From Haematomicrobium sanguinis DSM 21259 (GTDB taxonomy: Bacteria > Actinomycetota > Actinomycetes > Actinomycetales > Micrococcaceae): a stretch of 64,000 bases of DNA. Location: the NCBI RefSeq assembly GCF_000688395.1, contig NZ_JIAG01000010.1:62001-126000 (forward strand), in the 5' to 3' direction. Under the pieces are notes generated by a model that was given only the letters and a program-made list of their open reading frames with translations, was not told the origin of the DNA and did no database searches. Below are positions 16,881-24,711 of this stretch, one piece after another (the stretch's first letter is position 1; every line of letters begins with the position of its first letter). Position numbers and translations under genes: made by a program.

Positions 16881-17279
16881 ATGACGACGACTACACCCGT
16901 GGACCACATCGAAACCGAGAAGAAGGGAGGCGCGTGGATCGCGCTGTTGATTGCCGGTGTCTTCGAGGTCGGCTACGCCCTCTCCGTCAACGGCAGCGCG
17001 GGCTTCACAGACCCGTTGTGGTCGATCATTGCGGTCGGGTTCTTCCTGTTCACCCTCTTCTTCCTCAGTGTCGCCCTGAAGAAGATTGATGTCGGCATCG
17101 GCTACGCCGTCTGGGCCGGAATTGGGGCCATCGGCGCTGCGGTGCTCGGCCCGGTCTTCTTCGATGAAACCCTGACGCTGGTCAAGGGATTCTGGTTGGC
17201 CGTGATCATCGCTGGGGTCGTCTGGCTCAAGCTCGCCGACAGCCCCAAGCTCGAATCCGAAGCGCAGCCGGCGAGTTGA
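16881..17279 (+). CDS. SMR family efflux subunit B
   Basis: Product of 132 residues, longer than subunit A by a polar N-terminal extension of about 17 residues and a C-terminal tail. Four helices are visible, with the key glutamate in 'LLIAGVFEVGYALSVN' and helix 3 'GYAVWAGIGAIGAAVLG', which is close to the Gdx/SugE guanidinium-exporter text. The asymmetry of tails between the two subunits is typical of paired SMRs with fixed opposite orientation. GAAAGGAATCTCC precedes the ATG. It is followed 7 bp later by the MFS gene. Confidence 0.9.
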   Translation: MTTTTPVDHIETEKKGGAWIALLIAGVFEVGYALSVNGSAGFTDPLWSIIAVGFFLFTLFFLSVALKKIDVGIGYAVWAGIGAIGAAVLGPVFFDETLTLVKGFWLAVIIAGVVWLKLADSPKLESEAQPAS

Positions 17280-17286
17280 TTCAGTC

Positions 17287-18357
17287 GTGACCGCGACGAC
17301 CAACCTGGGCGCCGCCCGCCGTATCTCATGGACGGCGGGCGGTGCATTCGCCGCGTTTTACATCTTCTACGCCGCCGCCCCCGTCGCCTTCGCGCACGCG
17401 ACGCCCGGCGCCGGCGTTCGGGTGTCCGTGGTGATGCTGATCGTGGTGGCTGTCCAGCCCCTCGTTCCACTGCTCGGGCGCTGGGGGATCAGCAGGCAGA
17501 AAGCCGTAGCGGTCGCCGTCGCGATGATGGGAACCGGGAGTGCTGTGATGCCGCTCCTCCAGCAGTGGCCAGGCCAGTCACTCCTGGCGATCGGGTTCGG
17601 GATCTTCGTCGTCGCCAGCACCGCATGGGTCAAAGAGATATCACCGCCCGGGAGACTTGGAAAGGCGCTCGGCATCTATGGGCTCGGGTCGGCCGTCGGT
17701 GGCGCAATCGGAGCACCCGTCGGCATCTACCTCATAGGACGGTTCGGACTTACTGGCGTCGCAATCGCAGGCTCAACGGTAGCGATTGCCGCAGCACTGC
17801 TGGCGGTACAGATGAAGCCTGCCGCTTGTTCAACAGCGCCCGTCTCTAACGCTGGCCATGCCGAAATAGCGACTGTGCAGCGTGCGCCCGCCCCAACTGG
17901 ACGAGTTACGGCAGCTGTCACCCTCCTGGGGCACATCGGGGCCGTCACGGTCTACGCCAGTGTTCTCTCCGGTCTTGCGGTGGCACCACTCGGACAGAGT
18001 AGCTGGGCAACAACAGGAGCAGCATTCCTTGTGCAGGCCTTCCTCGCCGCAGGGCGGATGGCAGGAGGCTTGGCTGGCGGTCGTGGACGACGCATCCACC
18101 TCGGGCTCCCAGTCGTGGCAGTCCTCGTCGCAAGCACCGTCGGGTTCTACATCAGCGCTACCCCACTTCAGGCAATAGTTTTCAGCATGCTTGTCGCCTT
18201 CACCTCCGGCATATGCCAAACCGCCGCACTCACCTCACTCATGAGCCGAGCCACCGGCGCGGGGCGTACTGACCGGGCCAGCGCTGCATGGAACATCTGC
18301 TTCGACGTTGGTCTCGGTCTCGGTGCACTCACCGCCAGCACAACACCGCCCCGATGA
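17287..18357 (+). CDS. MFS efflux permease, C-terminally shortened
   Basis: Product of 356 residues with about 10-11 membrane helices. The family motif A/C region 'GLGSAVGGAIGAPVGIYLIG' (about residues 138-157) marks a DHA1-type drug or metabolite exporter. After 'AWNICFDVGLGLGAL' the frame ends within seven residues ('TASTTPPR'), whereas homologous permeases continue for one or two more helices (usual length about 390-400). The end is therefore probably a deletion or rearrangement scar, and activity is doubtful. Start GTG 17287, 7 bp after the SMR stop; no separate promoter. Decayed element DNA begins immediately downstream. Confidence 0.8.
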   Translation: MTATTNLGAARRISWTAGGAFAAFYIFYAAAPVAFAHATPGAGVRVSVVMLIVVAVQPLVPLLGRWGISRQKAVAVAVAMMGTGSAVMPLLQQWPGQSLLAIGFGIFVVASTAWVKEISPPGRLGKALGIYGLGSAVGGAIGAPVGIYLIGRFGLTGVAIAGSTVAIAAALLAVQMKPAACSTAPVSNAGHAEIATVQRAPAPTGRVTAAVTLLGHIGAVTVYASVLSGLAVAPLGQSSWATTGAAFLVQAFLAAGRMAGGLAGGRGRRIHLGLPVVAVLVASTVGFYISATPLQAIVFSMLVAFTSGICQTAALTSLMSRATGAGRTDRASAAWNICFDVGLGLGALTASTTPPR

Positions 18358-18494
18358 ACACCACGTGCGCGCCCGCCGAACATGCCGTCATCAACAGCGA
18401 CGTCACCATGGTGCTGCTGGACGCCGGATATGCGCTTCCATACGTTGAAGCGGCAATCGGTGAGGGCCCACCTTGGTCGGATATCATCCATTGA
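18354..18494 (+). CDS. Short hypothetical reading frame overlapping the MFS stop
   Basis: A 46-codon frame starting at ATG inside ATGA with the MFS stop, so it could be translated by coupling. The peptide is acidic with no recognisable domain. It lies at the point where the MFS gene is broken and where pseudogene DNA begins, so it may simply be a fragment of a lost gene. Confidence 0.3.
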   Translation: MNTTCAPAEHAVINSDVTMVLLDAGYALPYVEAAIGEGPPWSDIIH

Positions 18495-18903
18495 TCGCTC
18501 GTACGCGTACGATTTATCGCCCCGTCGGGCCGGTCGTCTTTGACGGTTTGAAGCTCATCGTGATCCGCTCCGGGTCGGCGATCTTGTGCTCGGAGTTCGG
18601 CGAGCATCCGGTCAAGGGCGGCGATGCGATCCTGCGGGGAGCAAATGTGTTGTTTGAGTCGGAGCCGGAGTGGCACGTCACTGTCACTACGATCTAGGCC
18701 AATACCGGCTTCCTGCTGGACTAGTTGTTTTGGCAGCACGTCGATGTGCTCCGTGATCGTCACAAAGCGCAAGGGCTCGCCGACATGATCTACACCGAAC
18801 CGGCGCAGGTGCTCCGCCTGGTGAGGATCGAGCCGGGATGTTGATGCCCTGGCTGGACGAGCTGGTCGCCCTCAGCGTCGACGTGCTCGAAAAGGAATGG
18901 TAG
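18473..18903 (+). pseudogene. Decayed AraC-type regulator, N-terminal region
   Basis: The translation reads 'YRPVGPVVFDGLKLIVIRSG' and 'VKGGDAILRGANVLFESEPE', the cupin-like sensor part of AraC-type regulators found on actinobacterial elements. It then runs into TAG at 18695, continues in frame with 'GFLLD', a second TAG, 'LFWQHVDVLRDR' and 'MIYTEPAQVLRLVRIEPG', and after a frameshift 'MPWLDELVALSVDVLE'. The DNA-binding domain is missing. Two stops, one frameshift and truncation make it a clear pseudogene. Confidence 0.6.
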
Positions 18904-18918
18904 GCCCTGAACCGGTGT

Positions 18919-19338
18919 GTGGAGAGGTTGCGCCGCACCTACGGCCTGCCCGCCAGCGAGATCCCGCCATTCTGGCACCGCTACGACGAACTGCTCTGGG
19001 AGCTGTCAGCTCTCCATCTTCACTGGCTGTGCGCCTACCACCCCGAACAAGACGGGTCCGCGCCGTTCGGGTGGCACCGCGACTTCGCCGACGCCCGCGC
19101 CAGACTGCGCGAATGGGTCGCCGCCTCCGGCACCCGCCTGGACCGCGACCGACCCACCTGGCAGACCACCTGGCCCTGCGAGGAACCCGCCGATCCGATC
19201 GAGGACGTGTTCGTCGCCGACCGCGACCGCGACTTCGTGGACTGAGTCGCCGCACAGGTCGCCGAGCGACGCGCCACCGAGGACGCTTTCTACGCCGACG
19301 CCGACGTAGACCCCGCTACCGGGGAGATGCTGGGCCGA
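18919..19338 (+). pseudogene. Broken element-borne hypothetical (DUF4913-like)
   Basis: From GTG 18919 the frame encodes a Trp-rich acidic protein ('LPASEIPPFWHRYDELLWEL', 'WHRDFADARARLREWV') similar in type to DUF4913-like proteins of actinobacterial conjugative or mobilizable elements. An in-frame TGA at 19243-19245 interrupts it; beyond it the same frame continues with 'RRATEDAFYADADVDPATGE' before switching to transposase-like residues. The N-terminus is also lost. Function of the family is unknown. Confidence 0.45.
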
Positions 19339-19547
19339 TGGGCAAAAACCCCCGTCCTCATGCTCATCGACGAAAACACCGTCACCGTTCTCCACAAAGA
19401 CACCAGCGAAATACTCTCCACACACACCATCAACGAACACAAAAATTGCTGGCGCAACAACGAAAGAGAGCCCGGCCGATGGCCAGGCTCTCAAACGTGA
19501 ACTATGTCGCGACTCAACGTGAACGATGTCTCGACTCATCACACAGG
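19339..19547 (+). mobile_element. 3' end of an IS481-type insertion sequence
   Basis: The frame encodes 'KTPVLMLIDENTVTVLHKDT' and 'SEILSTHTINEHKNC', matching the very C-terminus of IS481-type DDE transposases. It is followed by a short hairpin (GCCTGG/CCAGGC type) and the repeated CTC-AACGTGAACGATGTCTCG tail typical of IS481 ends at about 19500-19540. Only the end remains; the catalytic region and left inverted repeat are absent. It abuts the 3' end of tRNA-Arg and truncates the DUF4913-like frame. Confidence 0.6.
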
Positions 19548-19548
19548 G

Positions 19549-19621
19549 TGCCCCGGGAGGGAGTCGAACCCCCGACCAAGAGATTAGAAGGCTCCTGCTC
19601 TATCCACTGAGCTACCGAGGC
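19549..19621 (-). tRNA. tRNA-Arg (anticodon UCU)
   Basis: The minus strand folds as a cloverleaf of 73 nt: acceptor GCCTCGG/CCGGGGC, D stem GCTC/GAGC, anticodon loop CTTCTAA with anticodon TCT, and T loop TTCGACT. The anticodon stem has one C-U mismatch next to the loop. No CCA is encoded. It sits exactly at the right border of the accessory island, with its 3' end facing the island, the usual geometry of an integrase target. Confidence 0.93.
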
Positions 19622-19815
19622 GGGCGCGCCAAAAGGCACCATCCCATTTTAGGGGTATCGCCGACCGCGACACGAAATCCCCCGAGGCCACCGGCCCTCA
19701 AAACCGCCCTACCGGCCCCGCACCCTCGCAAGGCAAACTCGATAAGGCGAGCATCGCCGTCGTACTTCACGCCCGGGCAAACAACCGACCAAGCCCGCGC
19801 TCCGCCAGAGGCGAG

Positions 19816-20238
19816 CTAGACCATCTCCTCGATGCCCCCGGCAAAGCTCACGTTGAGAGTAATGTAGTGTTGCCCGTCCTGGTCCTGCGAAATCTTGACG
19901 TTCCCGCGCATGGGCTCAAGCGCGCCGGTGCCGGAGCCCGGAACCACGTACCCGTCCGCCACCGACGCGGCCCCCTCGGCCACACCCCAGTGCTGAAAAA
20001 CGAAGGAACCGTCGCGCCCGGCAACCGTCCCAATGAAAAGCTCAGAACCCACGTACCCAGCACCGACCGGGTTGCTGGCCATGAGAAGTTCGGCATCGCT
20101 CGTGCCAACAATTTCCCCGCTAAACCGCTTGCGCACTCGGACCTTCGTCAGCTCCGATGCGGTGCCTTCACGCTCATACGGCTCGGGGTCCCATCCCACA
20201 ATCTCGAACTCGGCGCGGATTTCTTGAGTCGATTCCAT
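19816..20238 (-). CDS. DUF3224 domain protein
   Basis: Product of 140 residues forming the small beta-barrel of the DUF3224 family: 'ELTKVRVRKRFSGEIVG', 'GYVGSELFIGTVAGRDGSFV' (split here), 'VVPGSGTGAL' and the final strand region 'HYITLNVSF'. It is soluble, with no signal peptide. The fold resembles allene-oxide-cyclase-like barrels; the biochemical role is not known. AGAGG precedes the ATG. It stands alone between tRNA-Arg and mptB. The gap 19622-19815 shows nothing except one copy of the TCGCCGTCGTACTT motif (19754-19767). Confidence 0.85.
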   Translation of the reverse strand: MESTQEIRAEFEIVGWDPEPYEREGTASELTKVRVRKRFSGEIVGTSDAELLMASNPVGAGYVGSELFIGTVAGRDGSFVFQHWGVAEGAASVADGYVVPGSGTGALEPMRGNVKISQDQDGQHYITLNVSFAGGIEEMV

Positions 20239-20294
20239 GTCCTCTAGTCTTCCCAGCCGCGCCCGGAATGTCTACCGGGCTCAATCTCGGCAAG

Positions 20295-21824
20295 CTAGGT
20301 GGTGACCGCGCCGCTACCGGAAACGCGGCGCTTGAGGAACAATCCGCGGGTGCGCGGGTCGGCCACGATCAGGTAAATCGTGAACGCAATCGCAATGCAT
20401 GCGGCGAGGTTGCGGGCCAAGGTCAGGTCGAGCGGCAGGTACGGGATGATGTCGAGCTGGTCGCTGACCGAGTAGACCGCGAACGCCGCGGTGAGCACGT
20501 AAATGAGTTTGGATTGCCAGTCGTCGCGGATGCCGGTGATCGCGAAGAGCACCAGAACCCACATCATGTACCAGGTTTGCACCATCGGCGAGAGGAACAC
20601 CAGCGCCGCGAAGGCGATCGCCAGGCGGCGAATTAGTTTTTCGTAGGAGCCCCAGAAAATCGTCCAGAAAATTACGCCGAGTGCCACAATCTTGAACCCG
20701 CCGAACACCAGCGTGTTCATGACAAAACCGCCGTCCAGTCCCAGCGAATTTGCGACCGTGGATGCTTGCCAGCCCAAGAATCCGACCGGGGCGTACCAAA
20801 TCCATACGCTGCCGGGGGTGCTGAGCGCGCCGATCCAACCAAGGCCCACGTTGATAGAGAGCCCCATGAGCCACAGCATGAGCAGGGAGGACACGCCCAC
20901 GATGCCCATAAACACGATGCGGCGCAGCAAGGATGCGTTCTTCCCGGCCCACATCAGACCGAGGAAGGGTAGGAACAAAATGGTGATGGGTTTGATGGCA
21001 ATGGACAGGGTGACCAACACAATCGCCAGCACCGGCTTCTTCTTGGCCATCGCGTACAGCCCGGCCAGGGCGAAGGCGAGCATGAGCGAATCGTTGTGAA
21101 TTGCGGCCACGAAGTTGGCTAAGAATAGCGGATTGAGCACGCTGATCCAGGTGGCGCGCGCCGGATTGATGCCGTGGATCGCGGCGAGCTTCGGGACAAA
21201 ATACGCGCACCCGATCACGCCAATGACGGCAAGAAGCCGGAAGAGCAGAATGGAGAGTTCCACTTGCCCGCCGGTCAGGCCCACAACCGCCCACTCCATC
21301 ATCAGGAACAGCGGTCCGTACGGGGTGGGGCTGGAGGACCACAGATCGTCCGCACCGTACTGCAAATAGTTGTTGATGTTCGCGTAGCCGTCTTCATACG
21401 GGTTGAGTCCGTTCTGCATGACCAAGCCCTGCACAATGTAGGCAAAAACGTCCCGGCTAAAGAGCGGCAGCGCAATAATGAGCGGGGCGGACCACAGCGC
21501 GAGCGCCTGGTACACCACCTTCAGCGAACCTTCGCCCCAGCCCTTGAGCCGCTGCCCGAGCCGGAGCCACGAGCGCACCAGAAGCATCGTGCCCACCGAC
21601 AGCAACACGATCGAGAGAATGACCCCGACCACTTCCAAACGCAACCAAATCATGAACGGTTGCCGCGACAACTCATAGGACGCCCGCGCCAGCCAGCCCA
21701 CACCCAGCGAGCCGACGAACATCATCATCGATCCCACAAACCCCTGAATGAGCGCGACTCGCGCCCGCTCGGTGTGCGGCGCTGCCTTTTGCGCGGTTTG
21801 CGGTGGCACTACGTCGCTGGACAT
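20295..21824 (-). CDS. mptB: Polyprenol-phosphomannose-dependent alpha-1,6-mannosyltransferase
   Basis: Integral membrane GT-C glycosyltransferase of 509 residues with about 13 helices. The catalytic loop after the early helices reads 'LFSRDVFAYIVQGLVMQNGLNP' in part (SRD with the key aspartate, then 'NPYEDG'), the text typical of MptA/MptB. These enzymes build the alpha-1,6-mannan core of lipomannan on the outer face of the membrane using polyprenyl-phosphate-mannose. The presence of the gene argues for a lipoglycan-bearing actinobacterium. It is transcribed divergently from orn, with a GGGAAG/CTTCCC hairpin in the shared region near 21855. Confidence 0.9.
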   Translation of the reverse strand: MSSDVVPPQTAQKAAPHTERARVALIQGFVGSMMMFVGSLGVGWLARASYELSRQPFMIWLRLEVVGVILSIVLLSVGTMLLVRSWLRLGQRLKGWGEGSLKVVYQALALWSAPLIIALPLFSRDVFAYIVQGLVMQNGLNPYEDGYANINNYLQYGADDLWSSSPTPYGPLFLMMEWAVVGLTGGQVELSILLFRLLAVIGVIGCAYFVPKLAAIHGINPARATWISVLNPLFLANFVAAIHNDSLMLAFALAGLYAMAKKKPVLAIVLVTLSIAIKPITILFLPFLGLMWAGKNASLLRRIVFMGIVGVSSLLMLWLMGLSINVGLGWIGALSTPGSVWIWYAPVGFLGWQASTVANSLGLDGGFVMNTLVFGGFKIVALGVIFWTIFWGSYEKLIRRLAIAFAALVFLSPMVQTWYMMWVLVLFAITGIRDDWQSKLIYVLTAAFAVYSVSDQLDIIPYLPLDLTLARNLAACIAIAFTIYLIVADPRTRGLFLKRRVSGSGAVTT

Positions 21825-21932
21825 GAAAATCCTTGGGCTTGAGGGGAAGAAAACTTCCCTGATTTTAGCATCGACGCGCCCGTTCGCGACGAAAATATGG
21901 CGGGATGCCAGCCAGAAAACGAGGCAAAAGTG

Positions 21933-21938
21933 TAGATT
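21933..21938 (+). promoter_or_regulatory. -10-like hexamer of orn (leaderless start)
   Basis: TAGATT ends 6 nt before the GTG start of orn, and there is no ribosome-binding site upstream. This fits a leaderless transcript. No convincing -35 is seen. Confidence 0.45.
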
Positions 21939-21944
21939 GGTCTG

Positions 21945-22562
21945 GTGCCTATTTCTTCAGAAAATATTGTCTGGATCGACTGCGAAATGACCGGGCTGGA
22001 CCTGGATAAAGACGCCCTCATCGAGGTGGCGGTCCTGGTCACCGATCCGGAGCTCAACATCCTTGGCGAGGGCGTGGACGTGGTGATCAAACCCACAGAC
22101 GCGGCGCTGGCGCACATGGGCGACTTCGTGCGCACCATGCACACCACCTCCGGGCTCATCGACGAACTCGACGCAGGAATCACCATGGAAGAGGCGCAAC
22201 GCCAGGTGTTGGACTACATCAAAAAATGGGTCCCGGTCCCCCGCAAGGCGCAATTGGCCGGCAACTCGATCGGCACCGACAAAATGTTCCTCCTGCGCGA
22301 TATGCCCGAGGTCATCGACTACCTCCATTACCGCGTCATCGACGTCTCCACCATCAAGGAACTCGCGCGCCGCTGGTACCCGCGCGCCTACTTCCAATCG
22401 CCGGCCAAAACCGGCGGACACCGCGCGCTCGGAGACATCAAGGACTCCATCGACGAGTTGCGCTACTACCGCGCGGCCGTCTTCGTCCCCGCGCCCGGGC
22501 CGGACAGTGAGCAGGCGGCGGCCATTGCGCGCGGCATGCGTGCCGAGTCCCCCACCGAATGA
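21945..22562 (+). CDS. orn: Oligoribonuclease
   Basis: Cytosolic 3'-5' exonuclease of 205 residues that degrades 2-5 nt RNA (including pGpG) to mononucleotides. DEDDh motifs are complete: 'IVWIDCEMTGLD' (Asp and Glu, about residues 9-18), the middle Asp in 'GTDKMFLLRDMP', and the C-terminal 'HRALGDIKDSIDEL' with His and Asp. Start GTG 21945 gives the normal N-terminus. A -10-like TAGATT lies 6 nt upstream, suggesting a leaderless mRNA. tRNA-His follows 134 bp downstream. Confidence 0.95.
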   Translation: MPISSENIVWIDCEMTGLDLDKDALIEVAVLVTDPELNILGEGVDVVIKPTDAALAHMGDFVRTMHTTSGLIDELDAGITMEEAQRQVLDYIKKWVPVPRKAQLAGNSIGTDKMFLLRDMPEVIDYLHYRVIDVSTIKELARRWYPRAYFQSPAKTGGHRALGDIKDSIDELRYYRAAVFVPAPGPDSEQAAAIARGMRAESPTE

Positions 22563-22695
22563 TGTACGACGGCGTTGCTCGCCTTCATCGGCGGGCGGCG
22601 CCCTGGAGTGCGCTCGCCCGCGCGCCGATGTGCATCCGAGGCGCTGGAGCGTGTAGACTGATCTGCGCTGCCTGATCGCGAATGCAGCAGTTCTT

Positions 22696-22769
22696 GGTGG
22701 GTATAGCTCAGCTGGTAGAGCGCCTGGTTGTGGTCCAGGAGGTCGCGGGTTCAAGCCCCGTTACTCACC
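22696..22769 (+). tRNA. tRNA-His (anticodon GUG)
   Basis: A complete cloverleaf: acceptor GTGGGTA/TACTCAC with the extra G(-1) at 22696 opposite discriminator C at 22769, D stem GCTC/GAGC, anticodon stem CCTGG/CCAGG with loop TTGTGGT (GTG), and T loop TTCAAGC. CCA is not encoded. The reading frame of the serine recombinase remnant on the other strand ends inside the acceptor stem (stop at 22765-22767), so this tRNA is the edge of the second accessory block. Confidence 0.96.
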
Positions 22770-23235
22770 CTGATGTGGCGAAGTTCAAACCCTCGACCAG
22801 AGGAACCGCTCTGGTCTGGGTCTGAACCTCGCCACTTTTCTGCGTCTCGGCGGCCCAGTTCAAGGCGTTCGCCTGTACCTCGGGATCGCACAGTGCGTCG
22901 TAGGGCTGCTGGTAGGTGACGCGCGGTTCGCCGTCGTCATCGAGGTAGATCGCGGTGAAGAACGCCTGGTTGCAGAGCCGGCGGTTCGCGTCGTCGCAGC
23001 GGCGATAGATGCCGGCGACATTCGCCTGCAGACCGATCTAATCTTCCAGGTTCGCCCGCGCGGCGGTGTACTCATCATGATGGGCCGCGATCCGGTGGTT
23101 GATCGTTTCCAGCTCCGCGCCTATCCGGACCTGCTCCTGCTTGAGCAGGTCCAGCGGTACCGCGTCGGCGTAGTGGGCTTGCAGCAACTTGACTCGCTCG
23201 TTGTCGAGGCGGTCGCGGTCGGCGCCCCTCGGCAC
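22765..23235 (-). pseudogene. C-terminal remnant of a large serine recombinase
   Basis: The minus-strand frame reads 'ERVKLLQAHYADAVPLDLLK' and 'EQVRIGAELETINHRI', the coiled-coil/zinc-ribbon tail region of phage-type large serine integrases, then an in-frame TAG at 23038-23040, then 'ANVAGIYRRCDDANRRLCNQ' and 'AFFTAIYLDDDGEPRVTYQQ', the family's usual C-terminal block. The catalytic N-terminal domain with the active-site serine is absent. Upstream, the DNA passes into unrelated sequence near 23240. It is a non-functional integrase scar attached to tRNA-His. Confidence 0.78.
22775..22839 (+). terminator. Terminator-like hairpin after tRNA-His
   Basis: GTGGCGA.GTTCA (22775-22787) pairs with TGAAC.TCGCCAC (22823-22835), with an inner CCAGAG/CTCTGG stem, followed by TTTT. 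It fits a rho-independent terminator for the tRNA. On the other strand the same DNA is the last part of the recombinase remnant. Confidence 0.65.
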
Positions 23236-23274
23236 CGACAGTGACCAGGTAGCGCATGCGGATGTGGTCCACGA

Positions 23275-24522
23275 CTACACTTCTTGATCGCCTGTGGATG
23301 TGTTCCTCGTGAGCCTCACGGTGCGCCATACGGACGCAAACGCCAGGACGCTCATCACGACAACGAATGCGACGTACGGCACCGAGGTCAGTGTGTGGGA
23401 GGACAAGCTCACGAGGAGACCGCCGATGAAGAGACCGAGCTGCAGCGCCGAGGAGTCGACGACGTCGATGAGGGTGAATGCCCGCACCACGCCCTGCTGG
23501 TTCTCGAGGAGGCGATGCGCCATCTCCAGAAGCGCCAGGCTGGCGTACATCATCCCGAACGTCATTACGATCGTCACGAGCACGATGCTGATCTGCTCTC
23601 CAATGTTCTCTGCGGTGTTCCCGACCCCGACGAGGGCGATGCTGCCGGCCAAGACTAACAGCACACCGATCGTGGCGCGCCGCCCTAGGTCGTCCTTGGT
23701 GGGTCGCCACGCGAGTAGAGCCGCGATGGAGGCGACCGTCTGGATTGCACCGATCGCGCCGAGGTTGGCCGTCGTCCACATCACCTCGGACAGGTAGACC
23801 AGCCATAAAGGCAAAGCGCCCAGGTTCAGAGCGGCGAAGCTGCCAAGGACCCACCACATGGCAGGGGTCAGACGCGCTGGTCGCTTCTTGCTGGGTTTGG
23901 CGGGAGGCGACCGGGTATCCAGATCTGTGACGGCGATGCGCCCGAAGCTCACTGCCACGCCGATGGCGAGGAGGGCGAGGGCGACCAGCAGCAGCGACCT
24001 GCCGATGACTTCGGTGGCCGAGAAGACAATCAACAGCCCGGCCAGCAGGCCTCTTCCCAAGGCGGTCCATCCTGCGTTGATCCGTTGCCGGTCACGGGTC
24101 TGGGTACGGGTTGAGAGCAGTGGTTGCCATGCCGTCACGAAGAGTACCGAGATGGCGACCTCGGCGGTGACGGTCACCACCAGAGCAGTGGCGGCGAGCC
24201 CACCGGTGGCTTCGATGGCCACGAGCCAGGCCAGCAGAAGACTCTGGATCGCTGCGAGCATCAGGAAGACCTGCACGTTACGCCTGCCCAGACGAAGGGG
24301 CATCCTTGCAGCCCACAGTTGAAGTGGCAACGACAGCAGACCCAACCCGAACGCGATCCCGATAGCCGATGGCGACAGTCCCAGATTCTCGACCGCGAGA
24401 ATCTGGAAGATCGCCCCGCCGTCGATTCCCAACGCAGCCGCGAGCGCGGGCTTGCTCAGCGCCACCGGGACGAACCGGCTGACCGGTTCCGAAGGCGGCA
24501 GCTCGGGCCCCTGAGCATGCAC
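23275..24522 (-). CDS. MFS family efflux permease
   Basis: Product of 415 residues with about 12 membrane helices, full length for an MFS permease. Helices are visible from 'LAAALGIDGGAIFQILAVEN' (about residue 28) to the last one near 'VPYVAFVVVMSVLAFASVW'. The cytoplasmic loop between helices 6 and 7 is basic and Pro/Lys-rich ('PPAKPSKKRPARL'). Substrate is unknown. It is divergent from the CGNR regulator at 24712; such pairs of efflux pump and divergent regulator are common. GGAGG lies just upstream of the ATG 24522. Confidence 0.85.
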   Translation of the reverse strand: MHAQGPELPPSEPVSRFVPVALSKPALAAALGIDGGAIFQILAVENLGLSPSAIGIAFGLGLLSLPLQLWAARMPLRLGRRNVQVFLMLAAIQSLLLAWLVAIEATGGLAATALVVTVTAEVAISVLFVTAWQPLLSTRTQTRDRQRINAGWTALGRGLLAGLLIVFSATEVIGRSLLLVALALLAIGVAVSFGRIAVTDLDTRSPPAKPSKKRPARLTPAMWWVLGSFAALNLGALPLWLVYLSEVMWTTANLGAIGAIQTVASIAALLAWRPTKDDLGRRATIGVLLVLAGSIALVGVGNTAENIGEQISIVLVTIVMTFGMMYASLALLEMAHRLLENQQGVVRAFTLIDVVDSSALQLGLFIGGLLVSLSSHTLTSVPYVAFVVVMSVLAFASVWRTVRLTRNTSTGDQEV

Positions 24523-24711
24523 GTGAGCCTCCTCCGATGGGCACAGATTGGTATGTGTGAGTCACCTACGGGCGACGCCGTGGCGGGGCGTCCGCAGATT
24601 CAACACCTGCAACAAGCATATGGCGGTTACGAGGATCGGTGCAACCTTTATCTCAGCTATGCTGGTGTTGCAACTTGGGTGTGCAAGGCAACGACTCAGA
24701 GGCGGGAAGCG

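Noticed and set aside
15304-16900. A guanidine riboswitch controlling the SMR pair
   Set aside because: Intergenic spaces are short, genes overlap, and no conserved riboswitch core was recognised; a MarR gene is the simpler regulator.
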